Shown: positions 17,761-29,500, counted from the first letter of the stretch. The stretch is 64,000 nucleotides of DNA from Nymphalis io (GCF_905147045.1 NC_065914.1:868001-932000); one strand, 5' to 3'. Numbers and translations are program-made. Notes: a model not told the origin generated them from the sequence alone.

Positions 17761-18824
17761 GCAATGTGTGAAATATACTACTGGCCGTACCGATGTGAAT
17801 CACCAGCCACGGAGTGGAGTAAATGCTACTGGTAACGATCACCAGCTAAACTACCATCTCAAAGTCTGTAATAATATAAAACTGGGCACATGGAACGTCC
17901 GAGGCTAGATTACGACGGGCAAAAAGGAGATAATAGCCCAAGAACAACCGAACTATCGACTGGACATTTTGGCACTTCCAGAATCACACATGAGGGGATC
18001 CGGGTTTTAAGAAACACCTTGTGGTCATACAATATACTACTCGGGCCCTGAAAACGAAAGCCGCAACAGAGTTGTCTGAGTTATCTGTTTCCGAGAAAGT
18101 AAGTTTTTTACTGGTGGTAGGGCTTTGTGCAAGCTCGTCTGGGTAGGTACCACCCACTCATCAGATATTCTACCGCAAAACAGCAATACTTGATATTGTT
18201 GTGTTCCGGTTTGAAGGGTGAGTGAGCCAGTGTAATTACAGGCACAAGGGACATAAAATCTTAGTTCCCAAGGTTGGTGGCGCATTGGCTATAAGCGATG
18301 GTTGACATTTCTTACAATGCCAATGTCTAAGAGCGTTTGGTGACCACTTACCATCAGGTGGCCCATATGCTCGTCCACCTTCCTATTCTATAAAAAAAAA
18401 AAAAAAAGTAAATAAGGCAGTCATAGGATACAACCCAGTGAGCGACAAGATAATGACAGTGAAGCCTAAACCCAAGCCATGCCATATGCATCTAATTGTG
18501 GTATATGGACCAACATCATCGTCGTCAGAGGCAGATATAGAGGCGTTTTACAGACTGCTGGAGGGCACGATAAAACTAGTACCCAACAGAGACATAATGT
18601 TACTCCTTGGGGACCTCAATGCTTAGGTAGGATCAAAAGAAAATGACGACCTTCTAAGAGAAATAGTTGGAAGATACGGTCTGTGAGAGCGGAACGAGCG
18701 CGGTGAAATGTGGCTGCAATTTTGTGCTAAGAACTCCCTCACGATAACTAACTCATGCTTCCAACAACATCCGAGAAGGCTCTATACATGGGTTATGCCA
18801 GGAGATCGACTGAGAAACCAAATC
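17761..18824 (+). pseudogene. RTE-2 leader and endonuclease fragment (inverted 5' half)
   Basis: Plus-strand frame with in-frame stops. Endonuclease motifs are KLGTWNVRG near 17880, LDILALPESHMRGSG, then after the SINE insertion (18108-18407) LIVVYGPTSSSSEADIEAFY, MLLLGDLNA, NERGEMWLQFCAKNSLTI and RLRNQID at the right edge. These are the start, middle and end of an AP-endonuclease-like domain, so most of it is present but pseudogenised. It ends abruptly at the 13-bp direct repeat. Confidence 0.8.
18108..18407 (+). repeat. Family B A-tailed retroposon, full length
   Basis: Starts ACTGGTGGTAGGGCTTTG and ends with CTATTCTATA followed by an A run, which sets the orientation. The flanks carry short AAGTAA-like repeats. 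It splits the RTE-2 endonuclease frame. Confidence 0.85.
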
Positions 18825-18837
18825 GACGGACAGAAAT
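18825..18837. repeat. 13-bp direct repeat flanking the RTE-2 composite, right copy
   Basis: GACGGACAGAAAT, identical to 12360-12372. Confidence 0.7.
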
Positions 18838-21330
18838 ACATATACATTTTTGAAACTGTGTAATTACTCTAAATTTACGTCATTGCTGTATGAATGTACC
18901 CTGGAGCTATCTACATAAAAATATTTTTCTTAAATTTACGGAAAATATGAATAACTTATTATCCCAATGTAATTTTAATTTACTTTAGACATTCATAAAA
19001 TATTATAATTATTATTTCTTTAACTCAGCGCAAAGCTATCGCTGTCCTATTATTTTTCTATAGTATTAAAGTTCAGTACAAGGTTATTTTTTTTGTGTAT
19101 GGCATGCTTTCATGTTTAAATATTCACATTATTAAAAAAATACAATAATGCTTAGCAACTGTTAGTGAGTTTATTTAAGTACTTTTTATATATTTGAACA
19201 AAACTGATGATTAATTTTTTGAATATTTCGTTTATTATTTAAAGTAAAACGATAACTATTTCTAAGCGGCAACACTGAGTTGAAAGCTTTAGAGATTGAC
19301 AATTAATGATATCATGAATCATTCCTGTTGAATCAAGTTGAATGTTGATAAACGTAGCATACGATATTGAGTGCCGGTAACTAAGGATTAAAACCAAGTA
19401 TATGTGTTCCACAATAATTACACGCCATTTAAAACAGAAGATATAATTAAACTTGATGCCATTTGGTGAGTGTTACTATAATAACGTAATTAATATTACA
19501 CAATGTTTTTTTTAGAAACTTAGTTGGTATTCTACTTATAGAGAATCTAATTTGTTTGAAAAATATAATAAATAGCGGTCAGAAAATAATGCATTTGATA
19601 TATATATTTTGCATTTAAAAATGGGCGTCCAATAGATTCCGACTTATTTTAGTGATATTTATGCGTGATAATATTATAGTTGAGAGCATACCAATTATAT
19701 TCTGTCATACGTGAAGTGTTTGAATATTACCTACTTCTCTGATCGCGCAGAAGAAACCACGCCTACAATTTCGAAGTATATCTGTACTAGTGTGATTGTA
19801 ATGTGCACCTATTTTTAGGATTCCGTATAATGCGAGCTTTATCGTGTGCAATAGCTGATATTTTTAAACATCTGAAAAGCATTGCGTCAAGTTCCAATAT
19901 AACATAGAAAAATCCTTAATTCTATTTTATTAGTATTGTATTATCAAAGGAAAAGGAGAATCAAACTCGGCTTAGTATCTATTCAAATAGTGATAAGATA
20001 ATGTGATAAAAATGATAAAAATATACTATCTAAAATCATTTAATAAAATGTTATTATTAAATTCCATTAATCTTTACAATTCAATAAATATTATAAAAAT
20101 AATTTAATGTATACAAGCCTTATATTCTATTGCATCATATATAATATTTAAAAAAACAATAAAAAAACATCTTTGTTTAAGTATTCTCAAATGAGCACAT
20201 TTGATTTGTCAAGTTACAGTTTTGAATTTAATATAACCAACCACCTGTTTATATTGTAGATTCTACCTTGATAAAGCCTCAAAAATTCCGTATTATTCTT
20301 TACCACCAATTAAAACAATTAATCTTGTAGATATATATATATATATATATATATCTGTTATTGAGTAAAAACAGATAACTTGATTTTATATTGCATGAAG
20401 TTAAGAATAAGGTTATATGTAGCTTTTAACACAAATAAATTGTAATTGTTAATGTAATAATGTTATTTATTTATTAAATATAAAATGAAGTATTAAAAGT
20501 ATTTTTATTGATATTTTAAATATTAAAGATATATTTGATATTAAACTAAATAAGAAATGTCTCAAAAACAACAGAATGAATATAATTTATTTCTTTTAAA
20601 TTCACTTTTATGTTGAATGATATTTTTATTGTCCGATTTATTTAATTAATAATAATTACTACTTCTAAAAAAAAGTAACTTATCGAAACATTTTTATATA
20701 GTGTCAAAATAATGATTAAAAATGTTTTATTATATTGCCGAGAACATTAAACTTTATACAAAAAGTATTTTAATTACTTCACTGGTACCTAATGCCATAC
20801 AAATCATTTACTATCTATTAGAGATGTAACAGACGTCTGTGTTCTCTCCAATATCTCGTCATTTTTATCAATATTCGACTTCCTATCAGTCTCCAATAAA
20901 AATGTGGTTTTAATCGCAATTTGAGTTGATAATGGTATTCATTGTGATGTAAAATATTTTAATAAATTAATAACTATACTGGATTAATACTTCATTTTAT
21001 ATGCAAAACAAGTATCTAGTCAGTCATGTTATTAAGTATTACAGAGTATTAAATGAGTTTTATATCAATAAAACAAATTAATTCATTGGCCAATGCGGAG
21101 GGGATATATATAGACAATTAGTCTTAGACTAAGGAAATTGTCATACATTATATTTTTATTTTTTATGCACTGTAACCGACCTACTCAAAGTGTGAGAGTC
21201 TTCGGGGCCCACTTACCATCAGGTGGAAGATTTGTCATTACCTTTTAAAAAAGCAGTCCATTTAAAACAAATCTTAGAAATGTGTACCAAATTCTGTAAT
21301 TTAAGTAAGATTGGTGTTTTTTCAGAAAAC
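18838..21330. other. AT-rich intergenic sequence upstream of the long gene
   Basis: No coding potential seen. It holds an (AT)n run at 20331-20354 and an 18-base scrap of family B at about 21207-21224. A 5' untranslated exon and promoter for the gene starting at 21331 probably lie in this stretch or farther left, but I cannot place them. TTTTTTCAG at 21317-21325 is a good splice acceptor just before the ATG. Confidence 0.5.
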
Positions 21331-24300
21331 ATGGCGCCATTGCTGATAGAAGGCAACACTTTAGGACAAAAATATAAGAACTACAACAAACTAGTAAAAG
21401 AAACGAAACAAGAACAAATTGCAGATATTGATTACGAAGAACCTGATTTGAGTAACCTCTTAAAAATCGACATAGCCATCAAAAACAGGAATGTTAACTA
21501 CATTCTCAAAGTGTTTCAATGTGATGATATGCTCTACGTGTCGCGAGCTATCAAACGATCCACGTGGCTCGTGACCGAACCACAATATGCTCACGTCATC
21601 AACCCCACATACCTGTACAACGAGCTGTCTCCGAACATGACGGCGAGAGGTTTCAACAAACTCATTCTTCATATAAGAATTCATCTGAAAGATGAGAAGC
21701 GCGTCGAAGAATTCTTCAACTATTATATAGAAAGAGATTTAAAAGTAGCTTTCAAGTGGTTGCCGAATTGTTCTATACAATTAATAGAAAATATTATACA
21801 GAAACATGCAGACGACATTCCGAGACGTCTGCTTGTAAGGCTATGCGAGAGATCTATAACGTGTCTGTATAAGTACATGCACGGTGTGACGTCTTATTAC
21901 AAACGCGACACGCTGGCGTCGACGATGTTCCTTTTAAAAAATAACATGGAGAAATACTTGGACATTGTCGAAGCGTGTGAGAGCTATGACGTTCCCAGGT
22001 TTGGACACAAGTCTACGAAGTTGATCATGAAGAGATGTAACGAGAGAGTTATGAAGAACCTCGATAAGTATGCTGCGTACGTCCACATACCGACGTTCGC
22101 GAAGTTTATTAAACCGGAAGACATCAAAGATTTCATAATGAAGAATGTCAAAAATGAAAAGATGCGTTCGTGGTTCTCATATAACAAAATAAAACCCTTC
22201 GTTCAACGTCTACCCGTAGAGAGTAGATTCGAGTTTGTTAAAGAAATATTTATTGACAAAAAACAGGAAGACTTAGAAGACGATATCGTCGCGTACTGTG
22301 GTGAAAATTTCAAATGTAAGGACTCCTCGTCACAGCATATATACCGCTGGTACACGTACGCGCCCTTCAACACTGCCTTTGCGGATTTGAAGAAAGTAAT
22401 CCGAACTGAATCTAACCCTACAGAGAGAACGGCCATGTATGGAGTAATGCTAACATGTGCTGGAAAGGATATGAAGAACATTCACTCGCTGCTGAAATAC
22501 TATCGCGAGAATCACATCAATGAGCCATTTAAATTCAAAATACAATTTGTGAATCTTGTGATTAGTTACACGAACACGCACAACTTCGATAAGGAGACTT
22601 GGGGATACTTAAACGACTTGTTTAGTAGCATGGAAGTGTACAGTGAGTCAGATAAGCTCGTTCAGAACTGCGTGAGGTCCATAATACTGTACAGAGTCAC
22701 CCACGACGAGAGCGTTCCTGACATTATCGAGAAGAAGTTTCTGTTCGACACTTTCAAGAGCCATCAGGAGAAATTAATGGGAGAACAAAAAGAAAAGGTT
22801 TTTCTATATTTATATAATTATTTACAATCAAATATCGACAATTGCAAAATAAAAAACAAAAAGGAACTCACCAAGGCAGTGGAACTATTGACAAATATTT
22901 TAAATCTTCTCGTCGATTGGAAGAAGGAACTTAAAGAATTTCCAACGATTTTGAATAAAATAAAAGAAATAATTCAAATCAACAAAACGAATAAATGGGA
23001 TGTAGATATATCGGTGTTGTACAACGTTAAAAAAACGTGGAAGAAACTTTTATTTGCAGAGTCGATTATTTTGAGTCCTTCTCAAGAAGCGTGCATTAAC
23101 GCGTTGAAGCACGGCCCAGAGCTATTGGAGTCGTACAAGGCGGAAGTGGAATCCCTTTGTCTGAACGACAATATACTGGTAGATCAATTCCTTAAAAAAG
23201 TTCGCGTTTTTTGGTCTCATTCTTTAGCTAACAGCTATAAAGAGTTGTTTGTGGACAAATTGGACCAAAAAAATACACACAAGGCCGTAGTTATTGGACT
23301 ATGTATATTACTTCCGAAAAACGAACTCTCGAATTTAATTCAAAAACATGTGCCAAGCGACACAAAAATTGATTGGACTCAACCTGACGACTTTGAGCTC
23401 AGTCTTCGCAAGCACATTGCATCTAACCTGCATAAGGCGAGGCCTCAACCGTCACCTGCCGCAATTCTATTGTATGCCAAAGGAGATTATCTTCAGTTTT
23501 CTCTGCCCTCATTAAATGCGATCTTTCACAACATGAGTTCCAAACATACCCGCGAACATCTGCCTGAGCTCCTAAATTCGCCGGTGTCTTTACAGAAACA
23601 CGGTATCCGCGTTGCGTTTGCGAAACTCAAACACGACGAACTGAAGAAATTGTTTTCTGATATTTGGAAAACTAATAAAAATAGCAGCATTCGAGCGGCT
23701 GTCTTTAACCAAACTTTAGACTTTCTTTGTAAAGAAAAAGATCCAACGGCTATTGGAGAGATATGGGAGCTACTGAGTCTGTTCATCGACAACTTGACGG
23801 CGGAAGAGAGTAAAAGTATATACACGAAGCTTAGCAAAGTCGAAAGAGTACCGATGAGCGTGAGACCGGAGTTTTGGATGAAGAGCTACAGATTTCTGAA
23901 ATCATTGCCTCCGAAAGACAACTGCGATAGCCTGCTGAAATATTTAAGAAACAAAATGAGCGACGTCATGGAGTTTCTCGACAATGACTTGATCGCTGAA
24001 ATATTTCTAGAGTCGTTCGATGAAAACTTCAGCACAAAACAATATGAATTTCAATTTTTGGTTGCCGTATTCTTACTCTCCACGAAAACAGAGGAAGCAC
24101 AAATCGCGCGCTATCGCAAAGTATTTGTTCCAATATTGGAACGTTCGCTTGCGATGTGGAACAAAACTCACGAAGGTGTTTACAACGTGAAGTGCAATCT
24201 AAAAGAAATATTAATGAATCTGGATAACCAATTCGAGGATTTAGTTGGACGTAAGAAAATGTTCCTGCCCACTTCAATATACACGGATATATTCGAACGA

Positions 24301-24798
24301 CTTCGTAAGAATTTATCAATTACAGAGAATTATGTTATGATAACGACACGCCAACTGGCATTAGACTATGTACAATTATATGACGAGCAGATGAAATTAG
24401 CTGAGACATTTATACCAAATGAAGGAGACGGTGATGACCAAGACGATAGTGCTAAAATCAAATCAGTTAACAAGGCAATCGCCCAGAAACTGGGCGCGCT
24501 CTGTGTAAAGTACTTAAAGGAAGATGTTTCAAACAATTTCCCATCCATTTATATACTTTTCGCTGAAGCGTTTCATAATATATTTAACAATTTTAATTTC
24601 AATGATACAAACAAAATGATTGCTCTAAAAGTTTTTCTAGATTTCAAAGATTTCATTCCGGGCCACCTGTTCGTGCTCCAATCTCTACCGAAGTACATTT
24701 ACGATGACGACGAGAAAGCCTTGAAATCTGAATTACTGAAGGACATACAGAACCACAGATCTGTGGAAATTAAAATGCATTACTGGTACAAGCAGTGA
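21331..24798 (+). CDS. Long uncharacterised protein, single coding exon (about 1155 aa)
   Basis: Uninterrupted frame ending TGA 24796-24798. I chose the ATG at 21331 because it has a strong context (AAAACATGG) and lies six bases after a TTTTTTCAG acceptor. An in-frame ATG at 21280 is possible, while the open frame further left is non-ATG. I do not recognise the protein. It is rich in Leu, Lys, Phe and Glu, has no signal peptide or obvious membrane span, and looks all-helical, with recurring stretches such as LILHIRIHLKDEKRVEEFFN and LKHDELKKLFSDIWKTN that suggest an alpha-solenoid of HEAT/ARM type. An acidic patch (NEGDGDDQDDSAK) lies near residue 1030. Codon quality and lack of any stop over 3.4 kb say it is a real, constrained gene. 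It has no transposase or RT motif. Convergent with the reductase gene. Confidence 0.85.
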   Translation: MAPLLIEGNTLGQKYKNYNKLVKETKQEQIADIDYEEPDLSNLLKIDIAIKNRNVNYILKVFQCDDMLYVSRAIKRSTWLVTEPQYAHVINPTYLYNELSPNMTARGFNKLILHIRIHLKDEKRVEEFFNYYIERDLKVAFKWLPNCSIQLIENIIQKHADDIPRRLLVRLCERSITCLYKYMHGVTSYYKRDTLASTMFLLKNNMEKYLDIVEACESYDVPRFGHKSTKLIMKRCNERVMKNLDKYAAYVHIPTFAKFIKPEDIKDFIMKNVKNEKMRSWFSYNKIKPFVQRLPVESRFEFVKEIFIDKKQEDLEDDIVAYCGENFKCKDSSSQHIYRWYTYAPFNTAFADLKKVIRTESNPTERTAMYGVMLTCAGKDMKNIHSLLKYYRENHINEPFKFKIQFVNLVISYTNTHNFDKETWGYLNDLFSSMEVYSESDKLVQNCVRSIILYRVTHDESVPDIIEKKFLFDTFKSHQEKLMGEQKEKVFLYLYNYLQSNIDNCKIKNKKELTKAVELLTNILNLLVDWKKELKEFPTILNKIKEIIQINKTNKWDVDISVLYNVKKTWKKLLFAESIILSPSQEACINALKHGPELLESYKAEVESLCLNDNILVDQFLKKVRVFWSHSLANSYKELFVDKLDQKNTHKAVVIGLCILLPKNELSNLIQKHVPSDTKIDWTQPDDFELSLRKHIASNLHKARPQPSPAAILLYAKGDYLQFSLPSLNAIFHNMSSKHTREHLPELLNSPVSLQKHGIRVAFAKLKHDELKKLFSDIWKTNKNSSIRAAVFNQTLDFLCKEKDPTAIGEIWELLSLFIDNLTAEESKSIYTKLSKVERVPMSVRPEFWMKSYRFLKSLPPKDNCDSLLKYLRNKMSDVMEFLDNDLIAEIFLESFDENFSTKQYEFQFLVAVFLLSTKTEEAQIARYRKVFVPILERSLAMWNKTHEGVYNVKCNLKEILMNLDNQFEDLVGRKKMFLPTSIYTDIFERLRKNLSITENYVMITTRQLALDYVQLYDEQMKLAETFIPNEGDGDDQDDSAKIKSVNKAIAQKLGALCVKYLKEDVSNNFPSIYILFAEAFHNIFNNFNFNDTNKMIALKVFLDFKDFIPGHLFVLQSLPKYIYDDDEKALKSELLKDIQNHRSVEIKMHYWYKQ

Positions 24799-24820
24799 TA
24801 ACTTATGTTTAATATTGCGT

Positions 24821-25031
24821 TATTGTTGTGTTCCGGTTTGAAAGGTGAGTGAGCCAGTGTAATTACAGGCACAAGGCACATAAAATCTTAGTTCCCAAGG
24901 TTGGTCGCGCATTGGCTATATAAGCGATGGTTGACATTTCTTACAATGCCAATGTCTAAGGGCGTTTGGTGACCACTTACCATCAGGTGGCCCATATGCT
25001 CTTCCGCCTTCATATTCTATAAAAAAAAAAA
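24821..25031 (+). repeat. Family B retroposon, 5'-truncated, in the 3' UTR of the long gene
   Basis: Starts within the element (TGTTGTGTTCCGGTTTG) about 25 bp after the stop codon and ends in CTATAAAAAAAAAA. It would be part of the mature 3' UTR if the downstream AATAAA is used. Confidence 0.85.
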
Positions 25032-25116
25032 CTGAGAGGGTGAACAATATTTGGGCTGATAAAAAAATGTTCAGTCCTAATAATCTGTTACCTCCGAATG
25101 AAATGTTTTTAATATA

Positions 25117-25122
25117 AATAAA
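25117..25122 (+). terminator. Candidate polyadenylation signal of the long gene
   Basis: AATAAA about 320 bp after the stop, beyond the SINE. It is the first clear plus-strand signal after the coding region. Confidence 0.5.
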
Positions 25123-26535
25123 CGCTTTATACTGCAAAAGGTGCACTCAAATATTTTGTTTATATTTATTAAACTGTACATTATTTACTTCTGTTGCCGT
25201 ATTGTTTTTATGTTTATTATTTTTTTAAATGTGACATTTTTTTACAAATAAAACTAGAGAAGAAATCTTTTTTTATCATCTATTTTTTAACAAATGAGTG
25301 TCGATATATATAATTAATGATTTGTTTATCAAACCTTTGACAAACAGTTTTCATACATATGTAGATAATGTGCTAAACAAGCAAAAACGCTGTAATGTCA
25401 AATTAGTTGAGCCAATGTAACAAATTAATTTAAAAACCTACGTGTTATCACTACATACTTGTTTTTTTTAATTTCTTTTTTAGCAGCTTCTATGGAAAAT
25501 AAACACTAGTTTTTGAAAAATATGTGTCCATACATATATTATTTACCCGCCCGCATCCCTCCCACCGAGATGGCCCTGTGGTAAGAACGCGTGAATCTTA
25601 ACCGATGAACGTGGGTTCAACGGGTTTGAAGTTTGTGTTCAAGCACCACTGAATTTTCATGTGCTTAATTCGTGATTATAATTCATCTCGTGCTATACGG
25701 TGAAAGAAAACATCGTGAGGAAACCTGCATGTGTCTAATTTCACTGAAATTCTGGCACATGTGAATTCTACCAACCCGCATTGGAGCAGCGTGGTGGAAT
25801 AAGCTCCAAACCTTCTCCTCAAAAAGAGGAGAGGAGGCCTTTAGCCCAGCAGTGGGACATTCACAGGCTATTACGGATCCCTCCCACCTCCGCCGATGCT
25901 CAAAGAACAGTCTGCATGTCCATGTTGTCTATACTTTATTACCGAGTTTTCATTTCTAAAATAAGGAATTTGATTTAAACAAAATATTATAAATACAATG
26001 AACTTTATTGTAATCTCAAATCACAATACATTTTATCAAATCTCACAGAATTAAAATCTCAGTGTTGCCCTTGTAAAAATAATCTAAAATACAATAAAAA
26101 TGTTAGCTTAACGATCATTATGGTACAATAATTGGTTCATTCAAATCGTTCAGTAGCTGCGTAACGACTTATGCATTATTTGCCGAATAATTATAACGAT
26201 AATTTTTATTTTTTTTTAAAGTATTTTATTGTCGAACAAATAAATATAACATATCTCATTAAATTAAGCTTGTCAATGTGACACGAATGACGATTGCCAT
26301 AATATTTGTCCCATAGAACATAACCACAAGTTTGTTTGACATTTAACCTTATTTACAAACGTCGCTTAGCTGTTTAGTTAAATACAGATTTCACTCTTTC
26401 TGTCATTATTGATTTGATATTCGATAGAAGAAGACAACATTGTTGAACTAATCACCCGCTAAACGTTTCCAAGGCCGTCTAACTATATAAGATAATTAAT
26501 CTTAAATATAACACCTATAATAATTAAACTAACAT
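25123..26535. other. Intergenic sequence between convergent genes
   Basis: AT-rich, with one family A SINE (25565-25876) and otherwise nothing I recognise. Both neighbouring genes end into this stretch. Confidence 0.6.
25565..25876 (+). repeat. Family A tRNA-headed SINE
   Basis: tRNA-like head CCGAGATGGCCCTGTGGTA (A-box-like), a disturbed B-box region, then the family body and the 3' block CAGCAGTGGGACATTCACAG. Confidence 0.85.
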
Positions 26536-26541
26536 TTTATT
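26536..26541 (-). terminator. Candidate polyadenylation signal of the reductase gene
   Basis: AATAAA on the minus strand, about 45 bp past the stop codon. Confidence 0.6.
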
Positions 26542-26583
26542 GTACACTTATTATAAGTTATTAATATAATTTGTATTCAATAC

Positions 26584-29500
26584 TTAACCCATTATGTATG
26601 AAAATATACTCGTGACTAGAATATAAATTAAATAAATTACTAAACTGAATGTTGTTATTTTGACGAGCTGGTGGAGATAGAACAACCTGAAATAGAGTAT
26701 TCGTTCTAATATTAAAACAATCGCATAAATATTAATAATAAGGATTATGTACTACTGTCGAATTTCGAGTAATACGGTCGGGACTACCCAGCTGCGTAGG
26801 AGATATTATAGAGCACACACACACTAAGTTTTTCTATGTACTAAAGTGTAATACTGCTATTCCTAACTCTGGGATACTATTAGGAATTTCAAAATCCTTC
26901 TGTTTGTCTGACAAGAAGTACTTGACACGTTAATATTGTTAGGAATATGTCAAAAGTATAAAAATCAGAAGGAAAACATCGTGAGGAAACCTTAATGTGT
27001 CTAATTTCACTGAAATTCTGCCACATGTGAATTCTACCAACCCGCATTGGAGCAGCGTGGTGGAATAAGCTCCAAACCTTCTCCTCAAAAAGAGGAGAGG
27101 AGGCCTTTAGCCCAGCAGTGGGACATTCACAGGCTGTTACGGATTACGGATAAAAATCACTCAGTCAATTAATTTAATAACAATTAATACGTATATAGTG
27201 GAATAGACACAGACTAATAATAACAATAATACAACTATGAATACATCTATAACATACAAATCGAATTATATAAATGTCAATTAGTAATCTTAAACATCGT
27301 ATGAATGTGAACAATGATTATACCTGTTCCATTTCTTCCGCGCCTCCGGTAACGTCGAGAGATCATCCTTAACCAAGTACACTCTCAAGCCTGTCGGGAA
27401 ATGCGCACATTAGTATTCGAAAATATTACAAAAAATCACGCGCTAAATAACATCGAAAATATCATTCTGAAATAAAAATATCATTTTTGATTTTATAATT
27501 ATGTATAACTTATTCATATTATAATTTTTTACTTTAAATAAAATAGTAAACAATATTGTTTAAATCTTTACTTTGGTATGCCGACTGTCTGTCTATGTAG
27601 TGATTTCACGAGTACTAATCAACTGACAGACGTCGGGGACGCTCTTAGCGGGCGGAGTTTATGTGCATTGGAGTGCGGTGCGGATAGCCGAGATGGCGTA
27701 GTGGTTAGAACGCATTAATCTTAACCGATGATCGTGGGTTCAAATCCGGGCAAGCACTACTGAATTTTCATGTGCTTTATTTGTGTTTATAATTCATCTC
27801 GTGCTTGACGGTGAAGGAAAACATCGTGAGAAAACTTGCATGTGTCTATTTTCATTGACATTATGCCATTTGTATTCTATCAACGCATTGGAGCAGCGTG
27901 GTGGAATAAGCCCCAAACTTTCTCCTCAAAAGGCTCTCCCTTTAAGGCCTTAGCCCAGCAGTAGGACATTAACAGACAGTTACTGTGCTGTATACTGTAA
28001 TAGCTCTGAGCTATGCGGGTTATAAAATACCAAGTATGAACGTCTCCGCCATGTAGTCCCACGACATGTCACCGAAGTGGAATGGGAAGACGGTCTGGTC
28101 CGAGGGGGAGGTGCGCGCCCACATGCGCTGCACGCCCTCGTCGCTGAACTGCCAGTCTTGTGTCGAGAAGTAAAATAGGATCTTGGCTATTTTTGTAACT
28201 TTAGAGTAGAACTTTAACATCCTGAAACAATTTATGACTTCGTTATTGAACATTTTTAAAAGCTTTTATGTAATATAAATTCGCCTCTTATATGTATTAT
28301 GTTTATTTATCTTATTCTATCGTCATGTTTACGTCGCTATCTTTTGATTCATCCATTCCATGTAACTAAATATGCTTATACGTGACGCATCCTTGAATTT
28401 TTTTTCTAAATTTTCATCCACCTATTGATTATCTTATAACCATTTTTGAAGTTTCACTTCAAAATTAATATGTCGATATGAAGTCCACCCAACTGATTGC
28501 GTCATGGAATAAGCTAAAACCTTCTCTTTGAGGGGAGAAGGCCTCTACCCTTTACTACGTGTGTGTTTTTTTTATAGAATAGATAAGCGGACGAGTAAAT
28601 GGGCCACCTGATGATAAGTGGTCACCATCGCCCATAGATATTGGAATTGTAAGAAAAGTTAACCTTCGCTTACATCGCCAATGCGCCACCAATCTTGGGA
28701 AATAAGATGTTATGTCCCTTGTGTCTGTAATTACACTGGCTCACTCACCCTTCAAACCGGAACACAACAATACCGAGTATTGCTGTTTTGCGGTAGAATA
28801 TCTAATGAGTGGGTGGTACCTAAACAGGCGAGCTTGCACAAAGCCCTACCACCAATAAAAATGTGTCGCTAGTTGTGTAACACTCACGCTCGCCGTTTCC
28901 CGGTGAGCGCGCAGTACACGTCGATGAGCAGCGCCGGCAGATAATGGAGGAAGAAATTGTAGATTTGAAACATGTAGTAGGAGTTCGTCGGGTTGAGACC
29001 GTAGTACCTGAAATATAAAATATGTTGTAGAACTCTCGTAAAGAAGATAGACTTTAATAAAATAAATATCACACAAAAGGTTTCTTGCCAGACAGCCTTC
29101 ATAGTTGGAGTCTGTAATCCATATTTCCTATTGTATTCGATAAACTGTCCCCAAGTTATGGGGTTCTGGCTTCCTGACACGAAGTTGTACACCGGTATGT
29201 CGGACGTTTGACTGAAAATAAATATTTTCTTCTTATAATTTTCAAATACGACTTGCGCGCACCATCAAATACCAACAAAAACCGTACGAAGATTTCAACT
29301 TAATTGTATATTAGTTGCGCCAGCGCATAGAATACGAAAAACAATAACATTAGTAGCAACAATATTCATAGCAATAGTATTTTCATTCCAGTATATATCA
29401 CAACAATGAATTGAATTGAAATGAATACAGTTTAACTCATTTTATGAATTTATCCTACTGGTATAGATAACAACATGTTGTACTATGTATGACTTACTTC

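Larger units (their letters stand above)
12373..18824. mobile_element. RTE-2: twin-primed (5'-inverted) RTE-like LINE with nested insertions
   Basis: The left part (12373 to about 14240) encodes RTE-like linker and reverse transcriptase on the minus strand. The right part (about 14240-18824) carries 5' leader and endonuclease on the plus strand. In the element's own direction the order is inverted 5' segment then 3' segment, with the missing piece falling between endonuclease end and linker, as expected for twin priming. A 13-bp direct repeat flanks the whole. Nested later insertions are a Jockey/CR1-like LINE (about 12970-13805, plus), RTE-1 copy 2 (14585-17751, minus) and SINE family B (18108-18407, plus). 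The 3' end is also truncated, within the RT. Confidence 0.7.

Noticed and set aside
21223..21330. Extending the long gene upstream to a GTG at 21223 or the ATG at 21280
   Set aside because: The GTG lies in a SINE scrap. The ATG at 21280 precedes a good splice acceptor, and the ATG at 21331 has the better context. The 21280 start remains possible.
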